Source: Chryseobacterium sp. c4a (GTDB taxonomy: Bacteria; Bacteroidota; Bacteroidia; Flavobacteriales; Weeksellaceae). Taken from it: a stretch of DNA of 64,000 nt. Positions within the stretch are counted from its first letter, which is position 1; each line of letters opens with the position of its first letter. The stretch covers positions 248,001-312,000 of the forward strand of contig NZ_WXVU01000002.1 of assembly GCF_009900745.1 (NCBI RefSeq), read 5' to 3'. The notes beneath the pieces are model-generated. The model was not told the DNA's origin, did not search any database, and saw only the letters and a program-made list of their open reading frames with translations. The translations under genes and the position numbers were made by a program. Below, piece by piece: positions 1-8,949 of the stretch.

Positions 1-797
1 ACAGAAATATTAGGACTCTGGATAACACCAGCCATTCTGTATTTCATTGTTTGTGGATTCCCTTGCTGATCAACATAAGGATAATCTGTAAAATATCTTG
101 TGAACACTAAGTCCCATGAATTTTTTGAAGGCTCCATATTAGGGACTTTTGCTCCGGTATCAAATGAGAAATAATTGAAGAAAGCATCATCTGTTCCGTT
201 AGCTAATGTTCTGGTTTCTGTTGCTCCCCATGCAGTACCATTCCACTTAGAATATTTAAAAGTATATCCCATAAATGCATCTTCGATCGCAAACTTAATG
301 TAATCTCCGGTAGCAGCATACTTTAAAACGAAAATTGCTTTACCTACAATATGGTGAGTAATTCCATTGTAAATTCCCCAGCCTGTAGCAGGAAGATTAG
401 GATTAGGAGAAGTAATAGGGCCTTGTTCAAGAGCTCCCTGGCTCCAATCTGTAATTTGGTCAGGGTTGTAAAGTGGCTCACCCCATGAAGCTTCGTTGCT
501 GATATTGATATTATCCCATTCTGATAAGCTGGTCGCAGCAGTATATACTTCAATGTTTTTAGCATCATTAATTCTTGTTCCTACTGAAAAATTAGAATTT
601 CTATAGAAAGCAATATCCCATGTATTCGCAGGTTGTGAAACAATATTTCCATCAGAGAAATTAAAGAATGCACGATTCTGATATCCATTTCCCAACGTCA
701 TATTTGCTTGCGTGTATCCTAATGCATCTGTCTGTGCCATAGCTGTTTGTTGAACAGTAAGAGCAAACATTGAAGCCAATAATAGTTTTGTTTTCAT
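1..797 (-). CDS. HmuY-like protein, N-terminal part (runs off the window)
   Basis: Reading the reverse strand from an ATG at 797 gives about 265 codons without a stop, cut by the window edge. A signal peptide ends near AMAQ. The body contains WDIAFYRNSNF and a second NSWDLVFTRYF stretch; such WD(I/L)AF segments are typical of HmuY-type heme-binding proteins, and the intact HmuY lipoprotein downstream (3315-4421) carries WDLAFYSGNEF. Unlike that protein it has no lipobox, so it may be secreted, possibly by the type IX system, but its C-terminus is not visible. It is divergent from the heme receptor gene and shares its operator type. The HmuY assignment is from motif resemblance only. Confidence 0.6.
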   Translation of the reverse strand, partial: MKTKLLLASMFALTVQQTAMAQTDALGYTQANMTLGNGYQNRAFFNFSDGNIVSQPANTWDIAFYRNSNFSVGTRINDAKNIEVYTAATSLSEWDNINISNEASWGEPLYNPDQITDWSQGALEQGPITSPNPNLPATGWGIYNGITHHIVGKAIFVLKYAATGDYIKFAIEDAFMGYTFKYSKWNGTAWGATETRTLANGTDDAFFNYFSFDTGAKVPNMEPSKNSWDLVFTRYFTDYPYVDQQGNPQTMKYRMAGVIQSPNIS

Positions 798-814
798 AAT
801 TTATTTTTAAATTA

Positions 815-868
815 TTATTTAGAATTATTCCACAAAAGTATATAATTATTTTTAATCATTCTAAATAA
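815..868. promoter_or_regulatory. Double Fur-like operator, left copy
   Basis: Two imperfect 23-bp palindromes built on half-sites TTATTTAGAAT and ATTCTAAATAA around one central base, centred at 826 (8 of 11 pairs) and 857 (9 of 11 pairs). Centres are 31 bp apart, about three helical turns. The first overlaps the reverse-strand -7 box at 833-840. The heme-uptake context suggests Fur; no regulator gene is in the window. Confidence 0.6.
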
Positions 869-1100
869 AAACATGATTTTTATCTTGTTTTTTTTAAGGC
901 GGGAGGGATTAATGAAAAGAAAAATGCATTGAAAAGAGCTTTGTTATTGGGTTTACAGAAATAATAACATCCTAATTTGGCTTCTTTGTTGAGCTGGCTT
1001 TAATGGAATTGCTTTTTCGAAAAAAATGAATTTTATATCCTTTGTAATGGCTTTAAACACTAAGGTTTTCAAAAATGTTTTCCATATTACTCAATTATTT

Positions 1101-1154
1101 TTATTTAGAATTATTCCATCAAATAGTATAATTATTTTTACTTGTTCTAAATAA
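1101..1154. promoter_or_regulatory. Double Fur-like operator, right copy
   Basis: A second copy of the block at 815-868 in the same orientation, identical at about 46 of 54 positions, with palindromes centred at 1112 and 1143, again 31 bp apart. It lies just upstream of the TATATTTG box of the receptor gene, so a bound repressor would cover the -33 region. Confidence 0.6.
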
Positions 1155-1186
1155 AGCATTATATTTGTCGAAAATTTTTCACCCTT

Positions 1187-3304
1187 ATGAAGAAGAAGGT
1201 ACTTTCCATACTATCTTTATCTGCGATCTGCTGGATTAATGCCCAGAAACAGGATTCTCTTAAACATAAAAGTATAGAAGAAGTTGTTGTTACAGGACAA
1301 TATACTCAGCAATCTATTAATAAATCTATTTATAAAGTTGAAGTCATTAGTGCTGCTCAGATTAAGAACATGGCAGCCACCAATGTAGCAGACGTTCTGA
1401 ATCAAAGCCTGAATGTATTGATTATTTCAGATCGTAATTCGGGTAATTCCACAGCAAACTTAATGGGGTTAGGTGGAGAATATACCAAAGTTTTGATTGA
1501 TAATATTCCGGTAGTGGGAGATATCGGCCTAGGAAATAATATTGACCTTACGAAACTTAATATCAATAATGTTGAAAGAATTGAAATAGTAAAAGGTTCC
1601 ATGGGGGTAGATTACGGAAGTAATGCTGTAGCAGGAGTTATTAATATTATCACCAAGAAAAACAGTCAGAAAAAACTATCACTAAACGCTTTTTTACATG
1701 AAGAAACGGTTGGAAAAGAGTATGATTTTAAGAAAAAAGGTGAGGGAAGACATATTCAAACGTTAAATATTGGCTATAGTATTAATGAAAACTGGTATGT
1801 AGGTGCTAATATCAATCATAATGACTTCCAGGGGTTTAAAGGAGATAAGGAAGGGTATAAATATTTTGAACAGGACGGAAAGAGAGGGTATTTGTGGCAG
1901 CCTAAGGATGTGACGAATATTGATGGAGTGGTACGATATAATAAGAATAAAACTTCTATATTCTATAAATTCGGTTTTGTGAATGAAAAGCTAAACTATT
2001 ACAACCTAATTGTAAATGAGCATTTCTACGATACAAAGAACAGAACTTACGCTTCTACTGACAGAGATTATTATACGACCCGATTCCTCCACCAGCTTAA
2101 TGTACAGACTAAACTAGGAGCGATCAATTATACCGGAGATTTCTCTTATCAGACTCAGGATAGACAATACAGAGATTTTAAATACGATATTCCGAATAGA
2201 AAAGTTATTGGGGATAAAAACGAATATAAATCTTATAATAAAGCCGATGTTTTTTATTCAAGAGGTGTTTTCAGCAACTTTTTAGATAATAAAAAGATCG
2301 ACTTCCAATTAGGGTATGAGTTGGATCATACTTCAGGTTTTGCCGGAAATATTGCCGGAAGTTTTCAGGGAACGGATAATGTAAAAAGAAAAATATTCAA
2401 TTATGCCAACTTCATGTCTGTGGAATGGAATGCCACCAATTGGTTGTCATTACGTCCGGGATATCGTTTAGCGTTAAGTGATAAGTTTGATGCCCAGCAT
2501 AATTATTCCCTTACGGCAAGAGCAAAAGTTGCGGATAATGATAATATCAGATTGGTTATCGGAAGTGCCAACCGTTTCCCAAACTTTGATGAGTTATATA
2601 CCTTTATGGTAGACAGTAATCATGATATCAGAGGAAATGAAAATCTGATTCCCGAAACAGGAATGACAGCTTCATTAAACGGAGAGAAAACATTTACCAC
2701 CGACTCAGGCTGGAATTTAGGCCTTGGAGCAAGTGCCACTTATCTTCATGTAAAAGACAGAATTGAATCTGTAACGGTAAGCAGACAACCTTTAAAATAT
2801 CAATACCTGAATCTGGATAAATACAAATCTTACGTTTTTGAAGCTAATTTCAAAGCACAGAAACAAAAGCTTTCTTTCGCTGCGAATGTTGCTTATTACG
2901 GAATTTCAAAACAGCTTACAGACGGATTCATCACTTCTCCGAACGATTTCTTTTATACCCTGGAAGCAAGTGCTGTGGTAAATTATACTGTTCCGAATGT
3001 AAATACCACCTTATCATTATTATATAAATACACCGGGAAGACACAACAGTTCACCTTATCCGGTGATTTGAAAAACCCAGCTTATGAGATTGGCGAAAGA
3101 GGAGATTTTCACATGATGAACTTCATCATTACCCAACCTTTCTTCAAGCAACATTTTGAAGTGAGCCTTGGTGTAAAGAACATTTTTGATGTTACTTCAA
3201 TAAGGGATACCACCTTTACAGGAAATGCTCATAGCACTGCAGATCCGAAGATCGATTTATTCTACGGCAGAAGCTTTTTTGCCCGATTAGGCTACAATTT
3301 TTAA
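1187..3304 (+). CDS. hmuR: TonB-dependent heme receptor
   Basis: A 705-residue outer-membrane receptor that would import heme, or heme handed over by HmuY, using TonB energy. The N-terminus is a signal peptide ending near INAQ, followed by a TonB-box-like EEVVVTGQ at about residues 31-38. A plug domain follows (VLIDNIPV, VERIEIVKGSMGVDYGSNAVAGVINIIT around residues 105-155, quoted in part), then a long beta-barrel ending in LGYNF with the terminal Phe usual for outer-membrane proteins. It is the first gene of a seven-gene operon with HmuY and a heme-type ABC importer, which is what ties it to heme rather than to a siderophore. The start follows a TATATTTG promoter box by 20 bases. Confidence 0.88.
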   Translation: MKKKVLSILSLSAICWINAQKQDSLKHKSIEEVVVTGQYTQQSINKSIYKVEVISAAQIKNMAATNVADVLNQSLNVLIISDRNSGNSTANLMGLGGEYTKVLIDNIPVVGDIGLGNNIDLTKLNINNVERIEIVKGSMGVDYGSNAVAGVINIITKKNSQKKLSLNAFLHEETVGKEYDFKKKGEGRHIQTLNIGYSINENWYVGANINHNDFQGFKGDKEGYKYFEQDGKRGYLWQPKDVTNIDGVVRYNKNKTSIFYKFGFVNEKLNYYNLIVNEHFYDTKNRTYASTDRDYYTTRFLHQLNVQTKLGAINYTGDFSYQTQDRQYRDFKYDIPNRKVIGDKNEYKSYNKADVFYSRGVFSNFLDNKKIDFQLGYELDHTSGFAGNIAGSFQGTDNVKRKIFNYANFMSVEWNATNWLSLRPGYRLALSDKFDAQHNYSLTARAKVADNDNIRLVIGSANRFPNFDELYTFMVDSNHDIRGNENLIPETGMTASLNGEKTFTTDSGWNLGLGASATYLHVKDRIESVTVSRQPLKYQYLNLDKYKSYVFEANFKAQKQKLSFAANVAYYGISKQLTDGFITSPNDFFYTLEASAVVNYTVPNVNTTLSLLYKYTGKTQQFTLSGDLKNPAYEIGERGDFHMMNFIITQPFFKQHFEVSLGVKNIFDVTSIRDTTFTGNAHSTADPKIDLFYGRSFFARLGYNF

Positions 3305-3314
3305 AATTCTAACA

Positions 3315-4421
3315 ATGAAAAAAATACTATTCTATCTTTTAATAGGAACATCATTTATAGCTCAGTCTTGTATCAATGCTAATGAAGATCCGGTACCGGT
3401 GATCCCTTCAGAAGGAGTTTCTGTAGATCCGTTTGTCAATGGGTCGGCACAGCCAAACCAGGTATGGATAGATTTAAGTGATATCAATGCACAAAACGGC
3501 CAGCCTAAGCAAACATTTAACAACAGAGTAAGCTGGGATCTTGCATTTTATTCAGGAAATGAATTTAAAGTGGTTTTGAATACATCCATTATGATGGCGT
3601 CTGCTAAAATTCCAAATAGTACTGATATTGAAAAAGTAAAAGAGTCTGACGTAAAAAACTTAAAAGACGAAGTACAGGTTGCAGACTTTAATCCCAATAA
3701 TGTAAAATATATTGATGATGTAAAAGGAAACTTCCCGTCCGGATCTACAGCCATAGAAGAAATAAATGCTGATGCATCTGCCAATGCCGTTTATCTTGTG
3801 AATCTTGGAAGAGAACTTTACACCGGAACAATTGCTCCGGGATCAACAATCACAGGGGGAGACGAGAGAGGCTGGATGAAAGTGCAGATCGTAAGACAAG
3901 GGGATGGCTATAAAGTGAAATATGGCCAGCTGAATGCAACAGGAAAAGAGATTAAAGAGGTAGAAGTGAAGAAAAATAAGGCTTACAACTATACATTCTT
4001 TAGTTTGAAAAATAATCAGGAAGTCGCTATTCAACCTGAAAAAAATAAATGGGACATCTGTTTTACCGTATTTACCAATATTATCCCAAGTGTAGGAAGT
4101 TATATTAATGCAGATTTTGTGGCTACCAATACCATGGGGAATGTAGGAGCTTATGAAGTAAAAGTAGCCTCTTCAGCAATGGTGGACACTTTTAATAAGT
4201 TTAAAAAAGAAAGTGTAGATGATTCTAAATTGGTGTACAATGATCATAGAGTGATTGGTGGAAACTGGAGAGAATTAGGGCCGGATGGATCTAAAATAAA
4301 AGGAGATGTTTTCTATGTCATTAAAGATGCATCAGGTGCTTATTATAAACTTAGATTTGTGAAAATCACCAATGATAAAGGGGAAAGAGGACATCCAACA
4401 TTTATGTATAAAGCCTTATAA
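3315..4421 (+). CDS. hmuY: HmuY family heme-binding lipoprotein
   Basis: A 368-residue lipoprotein with a lipobox at IAQSC, placing Cys19 as the likely lipidated residue. HmuY proteins bind heme at the cell surface and deliver it to the TonB receptor. The segment SWDLAFYSGNEFKV (around residues 73-86) and a second copy, KWDICFTVFTN (around 247-257), are the repeated beta-strand signature of the family. It starts 10 bases after the receptor stop and is followed at 22 bases by the ABC binding protein, so co-transcription is likely. The iron-coordinating histidines were not identified; the assignment rests on the WD-type motifs and the gene order. Confidence 0.8.
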   Translation: MKKILFYLLIGTSFIAQSCINANEDPVPVIPSEGVSVDPFVNGSAQPNQVWIDLSDINAQNGQPKQTFNNRVSWDLAFYSGNEFKVVLNTSIMMASAKIPNSTDIEKVKESDVKNLKDEVQVADFNPNNVKYIDDVKGNFPSGSTAIEEINADASANAVYLVNLGRELYTGTIAPGSTITGGDERGWMKVQIVRQGDGYKVKYGQLNATGKEIKEVEVKKNKAYNYTFFSLKNNQEVAIQPEKNKWDICFTVFTNIIPSVGSYINADFVATNTMGNVGAYEVKVASSAMVDTFNKFKKESVDDSKLVYNDHRVIGGNWRELGPDGSKIKGDVFYVIKDASGAYYKLRFVKITNDKGERGHPTFMYKAL

Positions 4422-4443
4422 TAAATCAAATATATAGTATATC

Positions 4444-5322
4444 ATGAAAAAATTTATCCTTGCAGCTTCTGTTCTTGTAGCAGTATACTCTTGCAAAAAA
4501 GAAGAAGGTGCAAAAAAAGAAAATACAACAGAAGCTTCTTCAGAAGCTCCAAAAAGCAATAATAAAATTGTAACCTTAAACGGTGGAATTACTGAAATCG
4601 TAAGTGCCTTAGGTCACGAAAAAGAAATTGTAGGAACAGATGTTACCAGTACATATCCGGAAAGTTTAAAAGCTACGGCTAAAAATCTGGGTCATGTAAG
4701 ATCTATCACAATTGAGCCGATTATGGCTGTAAGTCCTACCTTAATTCTTGCTTCTGATAAAGATATCAACCCTGAACTGATGGGGAAAATTAAATCATCA
4801 GGAATTAAAGCAGATGTCTTTAAGCAGGAATATACGGTGGAAGGAACCAAAAAGTTAATCGAAGACGTTGCAAAAGCAATCGGAAATACAGATTATCAGA
4901 AACTGAATGATAAAATTGATGCAGATCTGAAGCAAGTTCAGCCATTAGCTAAAAAACCTAAGGTATTATTCATTTATGCAAGAGGAAATATGCTGATGGT
5001 AGCAGGTAAAAATACACCAATGGCCTCTTTAATTAATCTGGCAGGTGGAGAAAATGCAGTCAATGAGTTTGAAGATTTCAAACCGTTAACTCCGGAAGCT
5101 GTTGTAAAAGCTAATCCTGATGTACTATTCTTCTTTGAAACAGGACTACAAGGAGCAGGAGGAAATGAAGGAGCATTGAAGATGCCTGGAGTTTCACAGA
5201 CAAACGCAGGAAAAAATAAGAAGATCATCGCAATGGATGGAGGGTTAGTTTCAGGATTTGGGCCGAGACTAGGAGAAGCAGCAGTTGGATTAAACAAACT
5301 TTTAATTGAAAACACAAAGTAA
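4444..5322 (+). CDS. hmuT: Heme ABC transporter substrate-binding lipoprotein
   Basis: A 292-residue lipoprotein (lipobox VAVYSC) of the class III periplasmic binding protein fold. The segment GGITEIVSALGHEKEIVGTD at about residues 41-60 is the characteristic first helix/strand of HmuT/BtuF-like proteins, and RLGEAAVGLN near the C-terminus is the last helix. It should carry heme across the periplasm to the permease encoded directly downstream. The gene sits between hmuY and the permease; its 3' end overlaps the longer reading of the permease by 17 bases. Family members bind heme, cobalamin or siderophores; heme is inferred from the neighbours. Confidence 0.85.
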   Translation: MKKFILAASVLVAVYSCKKEEGAKKENTTEASSEAPKSNNKIVTLNGGITEIVSALGHEKEIVGTDVTSTYPESLKATAKNLGHVRSITIEPIMAVSPTLILASDKDINPELMGKIKSSGIKADVFKQEYTVEGTKKLIEDVAKAIGNTDYQKLNDKIDADLKQVQPLAKKPKVLFIYARGNMLMVAGKNTPMASLINLAGGENAVNEFEDFKPLTPEAVVKANPDVLFFFETGLQGAGGNEGALKMPGVSQTNAGKNKKIIAMDGGLVSGFGPRLGEAAVGLNKLLIENTK

Positions 5323-6346
5323 ATTATACTTTTACATGACAATAAGTACCGTACTGCTTGCTATTATAGCAGTATGGTCTATTAATACAGGGGTTTACGA
5401 TTTTGGTGGTAAATCTGCATTTAATGTTTTAGGAAAAGTAATACAAGGAGATTCTGATTTATCATTAAGTGATAAATATGTAGTTTTGGATGTAAGAGCA
5501 GCCAGAATTATTATGGCTATTTTAATTGGAGGAATGTTATCCGTTTCCGGAACAAGCCTGCAGGGTCTTTTTAAAAATCCTCTGGCAACAGGAGATTTAA
5601 TAGGTCTTACATCAGGAGCTACACTACTAGCCGCTATTGCTATTGTTTTAGGTGGACACTTTAAAGAATATCTTCCTGAAGCTGTACAATTTTCATTGGT
5701 AGGTATTTCTGCTTTCATAGGATCTTTTTTATCCATGATGCTGGTATACAAAATTTCCACAAGCGGCGGAAAAACCAATGTGGTTATGATGCTGTTGACA
5801 GGAGTAGCGATTACAGCAATAGGTTTCTCCATCACAGGATTTTTAATATACATTTCAAAAGATGAACAGCTTAGAGACCTTACATTCTGGAATCTGGGAA
5901 GTTTAGCAGCTGCAACATGGACGAAGAATATTATTCTCAGTATTGTAATGATCGGAGCCTATATTATTTTACTGCCTAAAGGAAAAGCTTTGAATGCCAT
6001 GATGCTGGGAGAAAAAGATGCACAGCATTTAGGAATTAATGTAGAAAGACTGAAGAAGCAGATCATTCTCACTGTAGCATTAATGGTGGGAAGCTGTGTG
6101 GCGTTTTCAGGAACTATTGGTTTTGTAGGTCTTATTGTACCATATATTTTGAGACTGTTGTTCAAATCCAATTATACCTTTATTCTACCTCTGTCTGCTG
6201 TATGTGGAAGTATTCTGCTTCTGACTGCAGATACATTCAGCAGAAGTATTGTAGAACCTTCAGAATTACCGATCGGGATTTTGACAGCTTTAATGGGCGG
6301 GCCTATTTTTATCGCTATTTTGGTTAAATTTAAAAAATCACTGTAA
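5306..6346 (+). CDS. hmuU: Heme/iron ABC transporter permease (FecCD family)
   Basis: A polytopic inner-membrane permease of 346 residues in the FecCD/BtuC family. Typical elements are RAARIIMAILIGGMLSVSGT (around residues 64-83), GLFKNPLATGDLIGLTSGA, and the late GTIGFVGLIVPYILRLL coupling region. The start is uncertain: a TTG at 5306 overlaps hmuT by 17 bases and gives a basic N-terminus before the first membrane segment, whereas an ATG at 5336 begins almost inside that segment. I prefer the TTG on the positive-inside rule. The stop overlaps the ATPase start (TAATG at 6344-6348), implying translational coupling. Confidence 0.87.
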   Translation: MKTQSKLYFYMTISTVLLAIIAVWSINTGVYDFGGKSAFNVLGKVIQGDSDLSLSDKYVVLDVRAARIIMAILIGGMLSVSGTSLQGLFKNPLATGDLIGLTSGATLLAAIAIVLGGHFKEYLPEAVQFSLVGISAFIGSFLSMMLVYKISTSGGKTNVVMMLLTGVAITAIGFSITGFLIYISKDEQLRDLTFWNLGSLAAATWTKNIILSIVMIGAYIILLPKGKALNAMMLGEKDAQHLGINVERLKKQIILTVALMVGSCVAFSGTIGFVGLIVPYILRLLFKSNYTFILPLSAVCGSILLLTADTFSRSIVEPSELPIGILTALMGGPIFIAILVKFKKSL

Positions 6347-7119
6347 TGATCAAAGCACATCAAATTAACTATAAGCATAAAGAATTCCGTATTCTGGATG
6401 GGGTAGATGTCTCTTTGGAATATGGAGAATTTTTAGCGATTGTTGGCCCTAACGGAGCCGGGAAATCAAGCCTTTTAAGTGTTTTAGCTCATGAAGTGAA
6501 ATCTGAAAAACGAAAGGTACTATTTAAAGATAAACCTATTGAAGACTGGAATGTAAAAGATCTTTCAATACATAAAGCCAAGTTCTCACAACATAACAGT
6601 AACGATATTCCTCTTGAAGTAAAAGATGTAGTGATGATGGGAAGATATCCTTATTTCGATGCCCAACCCGGAAAATCAGATCTTGAAGCAATGAACAACA
6701 AGATGTATGAAACAGATATTTTTCATCTTAAAGACAGAGAATACAACTCTCTATCCGGCGGAGAGAAACAACGGGTACATCTTTCAAGAGTAATGGCACA
6801 ACTGGAAAATGAAGTGGCTCACAAACTGGTTTTTCTAGATGAACCTCTGAATAATCTGGATATCAAGCATCAGTATAAGGCGCTGGAAATTATCAAAAAT
6901 TTTACCAGGAAAGCAAACAGTGCGATTGTTGTGCTTCATGATCTGAATCTTGCTGCGCAGTTTGCAGATAAAATTTTATTAATGAAATCAGGACAGGTCT
7001 CCGCTTATGGAACCCCAGAGGAAGTTTTTACCGCAGAAAATATCAGTCATGCTTATAACTTTCCGTGTACCATTTGCGAACACCCTATTACTAATAACCC
7101 AATGATCATTTTTGGATAA
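6346..7119 (+). CDS. hmuV: Heme ABC transporter ATP-binding protein
   Basis: A 257-residue ABC ATPase. Walker A is GPNGAGKS (residues 34-41), the signature is LSGGEKQ (137-143), Walker B is LVFLDEP (162-168) with the D-loop NNLD after it, and the switch His is in VVLHDLN. It would power heme import through the permease encoded by the overlapping upstream gene. HmuV-type ATPases belong to the FecE/BtuD group, and the order receptor-HmuY-binding protein-permease-ATPase supports heme as the substrate. The next gene begins 2 bases after its stop. Confidence 0.9.
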   Translation: MIKAHQINYKHKEFRILDGVDVSLEYGEFLAIVGPNGAGKSSLLSVLAHEVKSEKRKVLFKDKPIEDWNVKDLSIHKAKFSQHNSNDIPLEVKDVVMMGRYPYFDAQPGKSDLEAMNNKMYETDIFHLKDREYNSLSGGEKQRVHLSRVMAQLENEVAHKLVFLDEPLNNLDIKHQYKALEIIKNFTRKANSAIVVLHDLNLAAQFADKILLMKSGQVSAYGTPEEVFTAENISHAYNFPCTICEHPITNNPMIIFG

Positions 7120-7121
7120 CC

Positions 7122-7772
7122 ATGGAAAAAGAAGAATTAAAAATCCTTGCACAGAATCTTGCCAATCCTCAGGGAGAAAAAGGTGTAGAGATCGGAGAAA
7201 TGATGAATGCCACTAACATCGGCATGACGTTAGAAAGTATCAGAACCCTTTTGATTGAAGATGATGAAAACATCCTTGAAATAGGACATGGAAATGCAGA
7301 TCATGTGAAAAGCATTCTCAGCCTGGCTAAAGGATTGAAATATACAGGGATTGATATTTCTGAAACCATGAATATGGAAGCCAAAAGACTGAATCAAAAG
7401 TTTGAGGATCAGACAGAATTTGTTTTATACGAAGGAGTAAAGCTTCCTTTTGAAAATGAGACTTTCGACAAAATATTTACAGTCAATACCGTTTACTTCT
7501 GGGAAAATCCGGTTGAATTTTTAAATGAAATCTGCAGGGTTTTAAAGGATAAAGGAACTTTTGTACTGACCTTCGGACAAAGAGATTTCATGGAAAAGCT
7601 GCCATTTACCGCTTATAATTTCACGCTTTACAATAATGATGAAATGGAAGAACTAGTCTCCAAAAGTCATTTTAAAAGAATGAAAACTTCTGAAAAAGAA
7701 GAACAGATAAAAAGCAAAACAGGAAACGAAACGATACAAAGAATTTATACAATTTTAACTATAAAAAAATAA
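7122..7772 (+). CDS. SAM-dependent methyltransferase in the heme operon
   Basis: A 216-residue class I methyltransferase. Motif I is ENILEIGHGNADH, in which the usual GxGxG loop appears as GHGNA (around residues 45-57). Then come YTGIDISETM (motif II region), FDKIFTVNTVYFWENP (motif IV) and a VLKDKGTFVLTF strand. The substrate cannot be told from sequence. It lies 2 bases after hmuV and 4 bases before hmuS, so it is embedded in the heme operon and probably made with it. A role in heme or tetrapyrrole chemistry is possible but only inferred from position. Confidence 0.78.
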   Translation: MEKEELKILAQNLANPQGEKGVEIGEMMNATNIGMTLESIRTLLIEDDENILEIGHGNADHVKSILSLAKGLKYTGIDISETMNMEAKRLNQKFEDQTEFVLYEGVKLPFENETFDKIFTVNTVYFWENPVEFLNEICRVLKDKGTFVLTFGQRDFMEKLPFTAYNFTLYNNDEMEELVSKSHFKRMKTSEKEEQIKSKTGNETIQRIYTILTIKK

Positions 7773-7776
7773 GATA

Positions 7777-8805
7777 ATGAGCACATTAGTTAATGATTTA
7801 AAAGAAAAATGGGAAGCTCTGAAAGCAGAAAATCCACACATAAGAATAAGAAATGCTGCTGCTCAGTTTGGAGTAAGTGAGGCCGAATTATTAGCAACTG
7901 GCGTAGGAGAGGAAGTAACGGTACTGAATCCTGATTTTCCAGGAATTCTTACAGAAGCAGAGCAATTGGGAAAAGTAATGGCTCTTACCCGTAATGATGA
8001 ATGTGTTCACGAAAGAAAAGGAACCTATCTGAACGGAGACTTCAGCAGCCCGCATGCACAGCTTTTTGTTGGAGAAGATATTGACCTTAGGATTTTCCTT
8101 AACCATTGGAAATTTGCTTTTGCAGTAGTGGAAGGAGATAAAAAAAGCCTTCAGTTCTTTGGAAAAGACGGATTGGCATTGCATAAGATCTATTTGACAA
8201 AGAAAAGTGATGAAGCAGCATTTGATGCTATCGTTGAAAAATTCAAAGCAGAAGATCAAAACCAGGTTTTCACTTTTGAGGCTGTAGCTCCTAAACAAGC
8301 CGAAAAACCGGATGCAGAAATAGATGTTGAAGGATTTAAAAAAGCTTGGACAGAATTAAAAGATACCCACGATTTCTTTATGATGACCAGAAAGTTTGGA
8401 GTAAGCAGAACTCAGGCTTTAAGATTGGCACCAGAAGGATTTACTCAGAAAATTGATAACTCAAAAGTGGTAAATATCCTTGAAGATGCATCTGAGAAGA
8501 ATACACCCATTATGGTTTTCGTTGGAAACAGAGGAATCATTCAGATTCATACCGGAAATGTGAAGAAAACACTTTGGCACCAGCAATGGTTCAATGTAAT
8601 GGATCCGGATTTCAATCTACACCTGGATGTAACTAAAATTGCAGAAGCATGGATTGTGAAAAAACCTACTGAAGACGGAGAAGTTACGGCTATCGAAGTA
8701 TTCAACAAAGAAGGTGACTTCATCGTTCAGTTCTTTGGAAAAAGAAAACCCGGAATTCCAGAGCTTCAGGAATGGAAAGACCTTGTAGCAACTCTTGAGA
8801 AATAA
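7777..8805 (+). CDS. hmuS: Hemin-degrading factor / heme carrier HmuS
   Basis: A 342-residue cytoplasmic protein of the HemS/HmuS/ChuS family, which stores, traffics or degrades imported heme. It shows the family's two-repeat layout: LKEKWEALKAENPHIRIRNA with QFGVSEAELLATG in the first half and FKKAWTELKDTHDFFMMTRK with KFGVSRTQALRLA in the second. Other family-like stretches are NDECVHERKGTYLNGDF (a candidate His region for heme) and HTGNVKKTLWHQQWFNVMD. It is the last gene of the operon and is followed 20 bases later by a clear rho-independent terminator. Confidence 0.9.
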   Translation: MSTLVNDLKEKWEALKAENPHIRIRNAAAQFGVSEAELLATGVGEEVTVLNPDFPGILTEAEQLGKVMALTRNDECVHERKGTYLNGDFSSPHAQLFVGEDIDLRIFLNHWKFAFAVVEGDKKSLQFFGKDGLALHKIYLTKKSDEAAFDAIVEKFKAEDQNQVFTFEAVAPKQAEKPDAEIDVEGFKKAWTELKDTHDFFMMTRKFGVSRTQALRLAPEGFTQKIDNSKVVNILEDASEKNTPIMVFVGNRGIIQIHTGNVKKTLWHQQWFNVMDPDFNLHLDVTKIAEAWIVKKPTEDGEVTAIEVFNKEGDFIVQFFGKRKPGIPELQEWKDLVATLEK

Positions 8806-8823
8806 TAATTAGATAATTTTTAA

Positions 8824-8864
8824 GGAGGCCGTTTTGTTGGTAATAGGCAAAGCGGTCTTTTTTA
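8824..8864 (+). terminator. Terminator of the heme operon
   Basis: The arms GGCCGTTTTG (8827-8836) and CAAAGCGGTC (8848-8857) pair with two G-U pairs and are followed by a T run. It lies about 20 bases after the hmuS stop. Confidence 0.8.
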
Positions 8865-8949
8865 TGTTAGGAGCAAAAAGGTGAAAATGCCGATTTGTGC
8901 CGGATATTTATGTAATTTGTGGTTAAATTAAAATAGTAAAGACAATAAA

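Larger units (their letters stand above)
798..1186. promoter_or_regulatory. Divergent promoter region of the heme locus
   Basis: This 389-bp gap holds no gene. Each end carries a Bacteroidetes-type -7 box: CAAAAGTA at 833-840 (reverse-strand TACTTTTG, 36 bases before the 797 start) and TATATTTG at 1160-1167 (20 bases before the 1187 start). Each is embedded in or next to a 54-bp operator block. The middle, about 870-1090, shows nothing recognisable. Confidence 0.7.

Noticed and set aside
344..568. Small reverse-strand ORF inside the first gene
   Set aside because: It is a shadow of the longer HmuY-like reading frame, which has a signal peptide and promoter.
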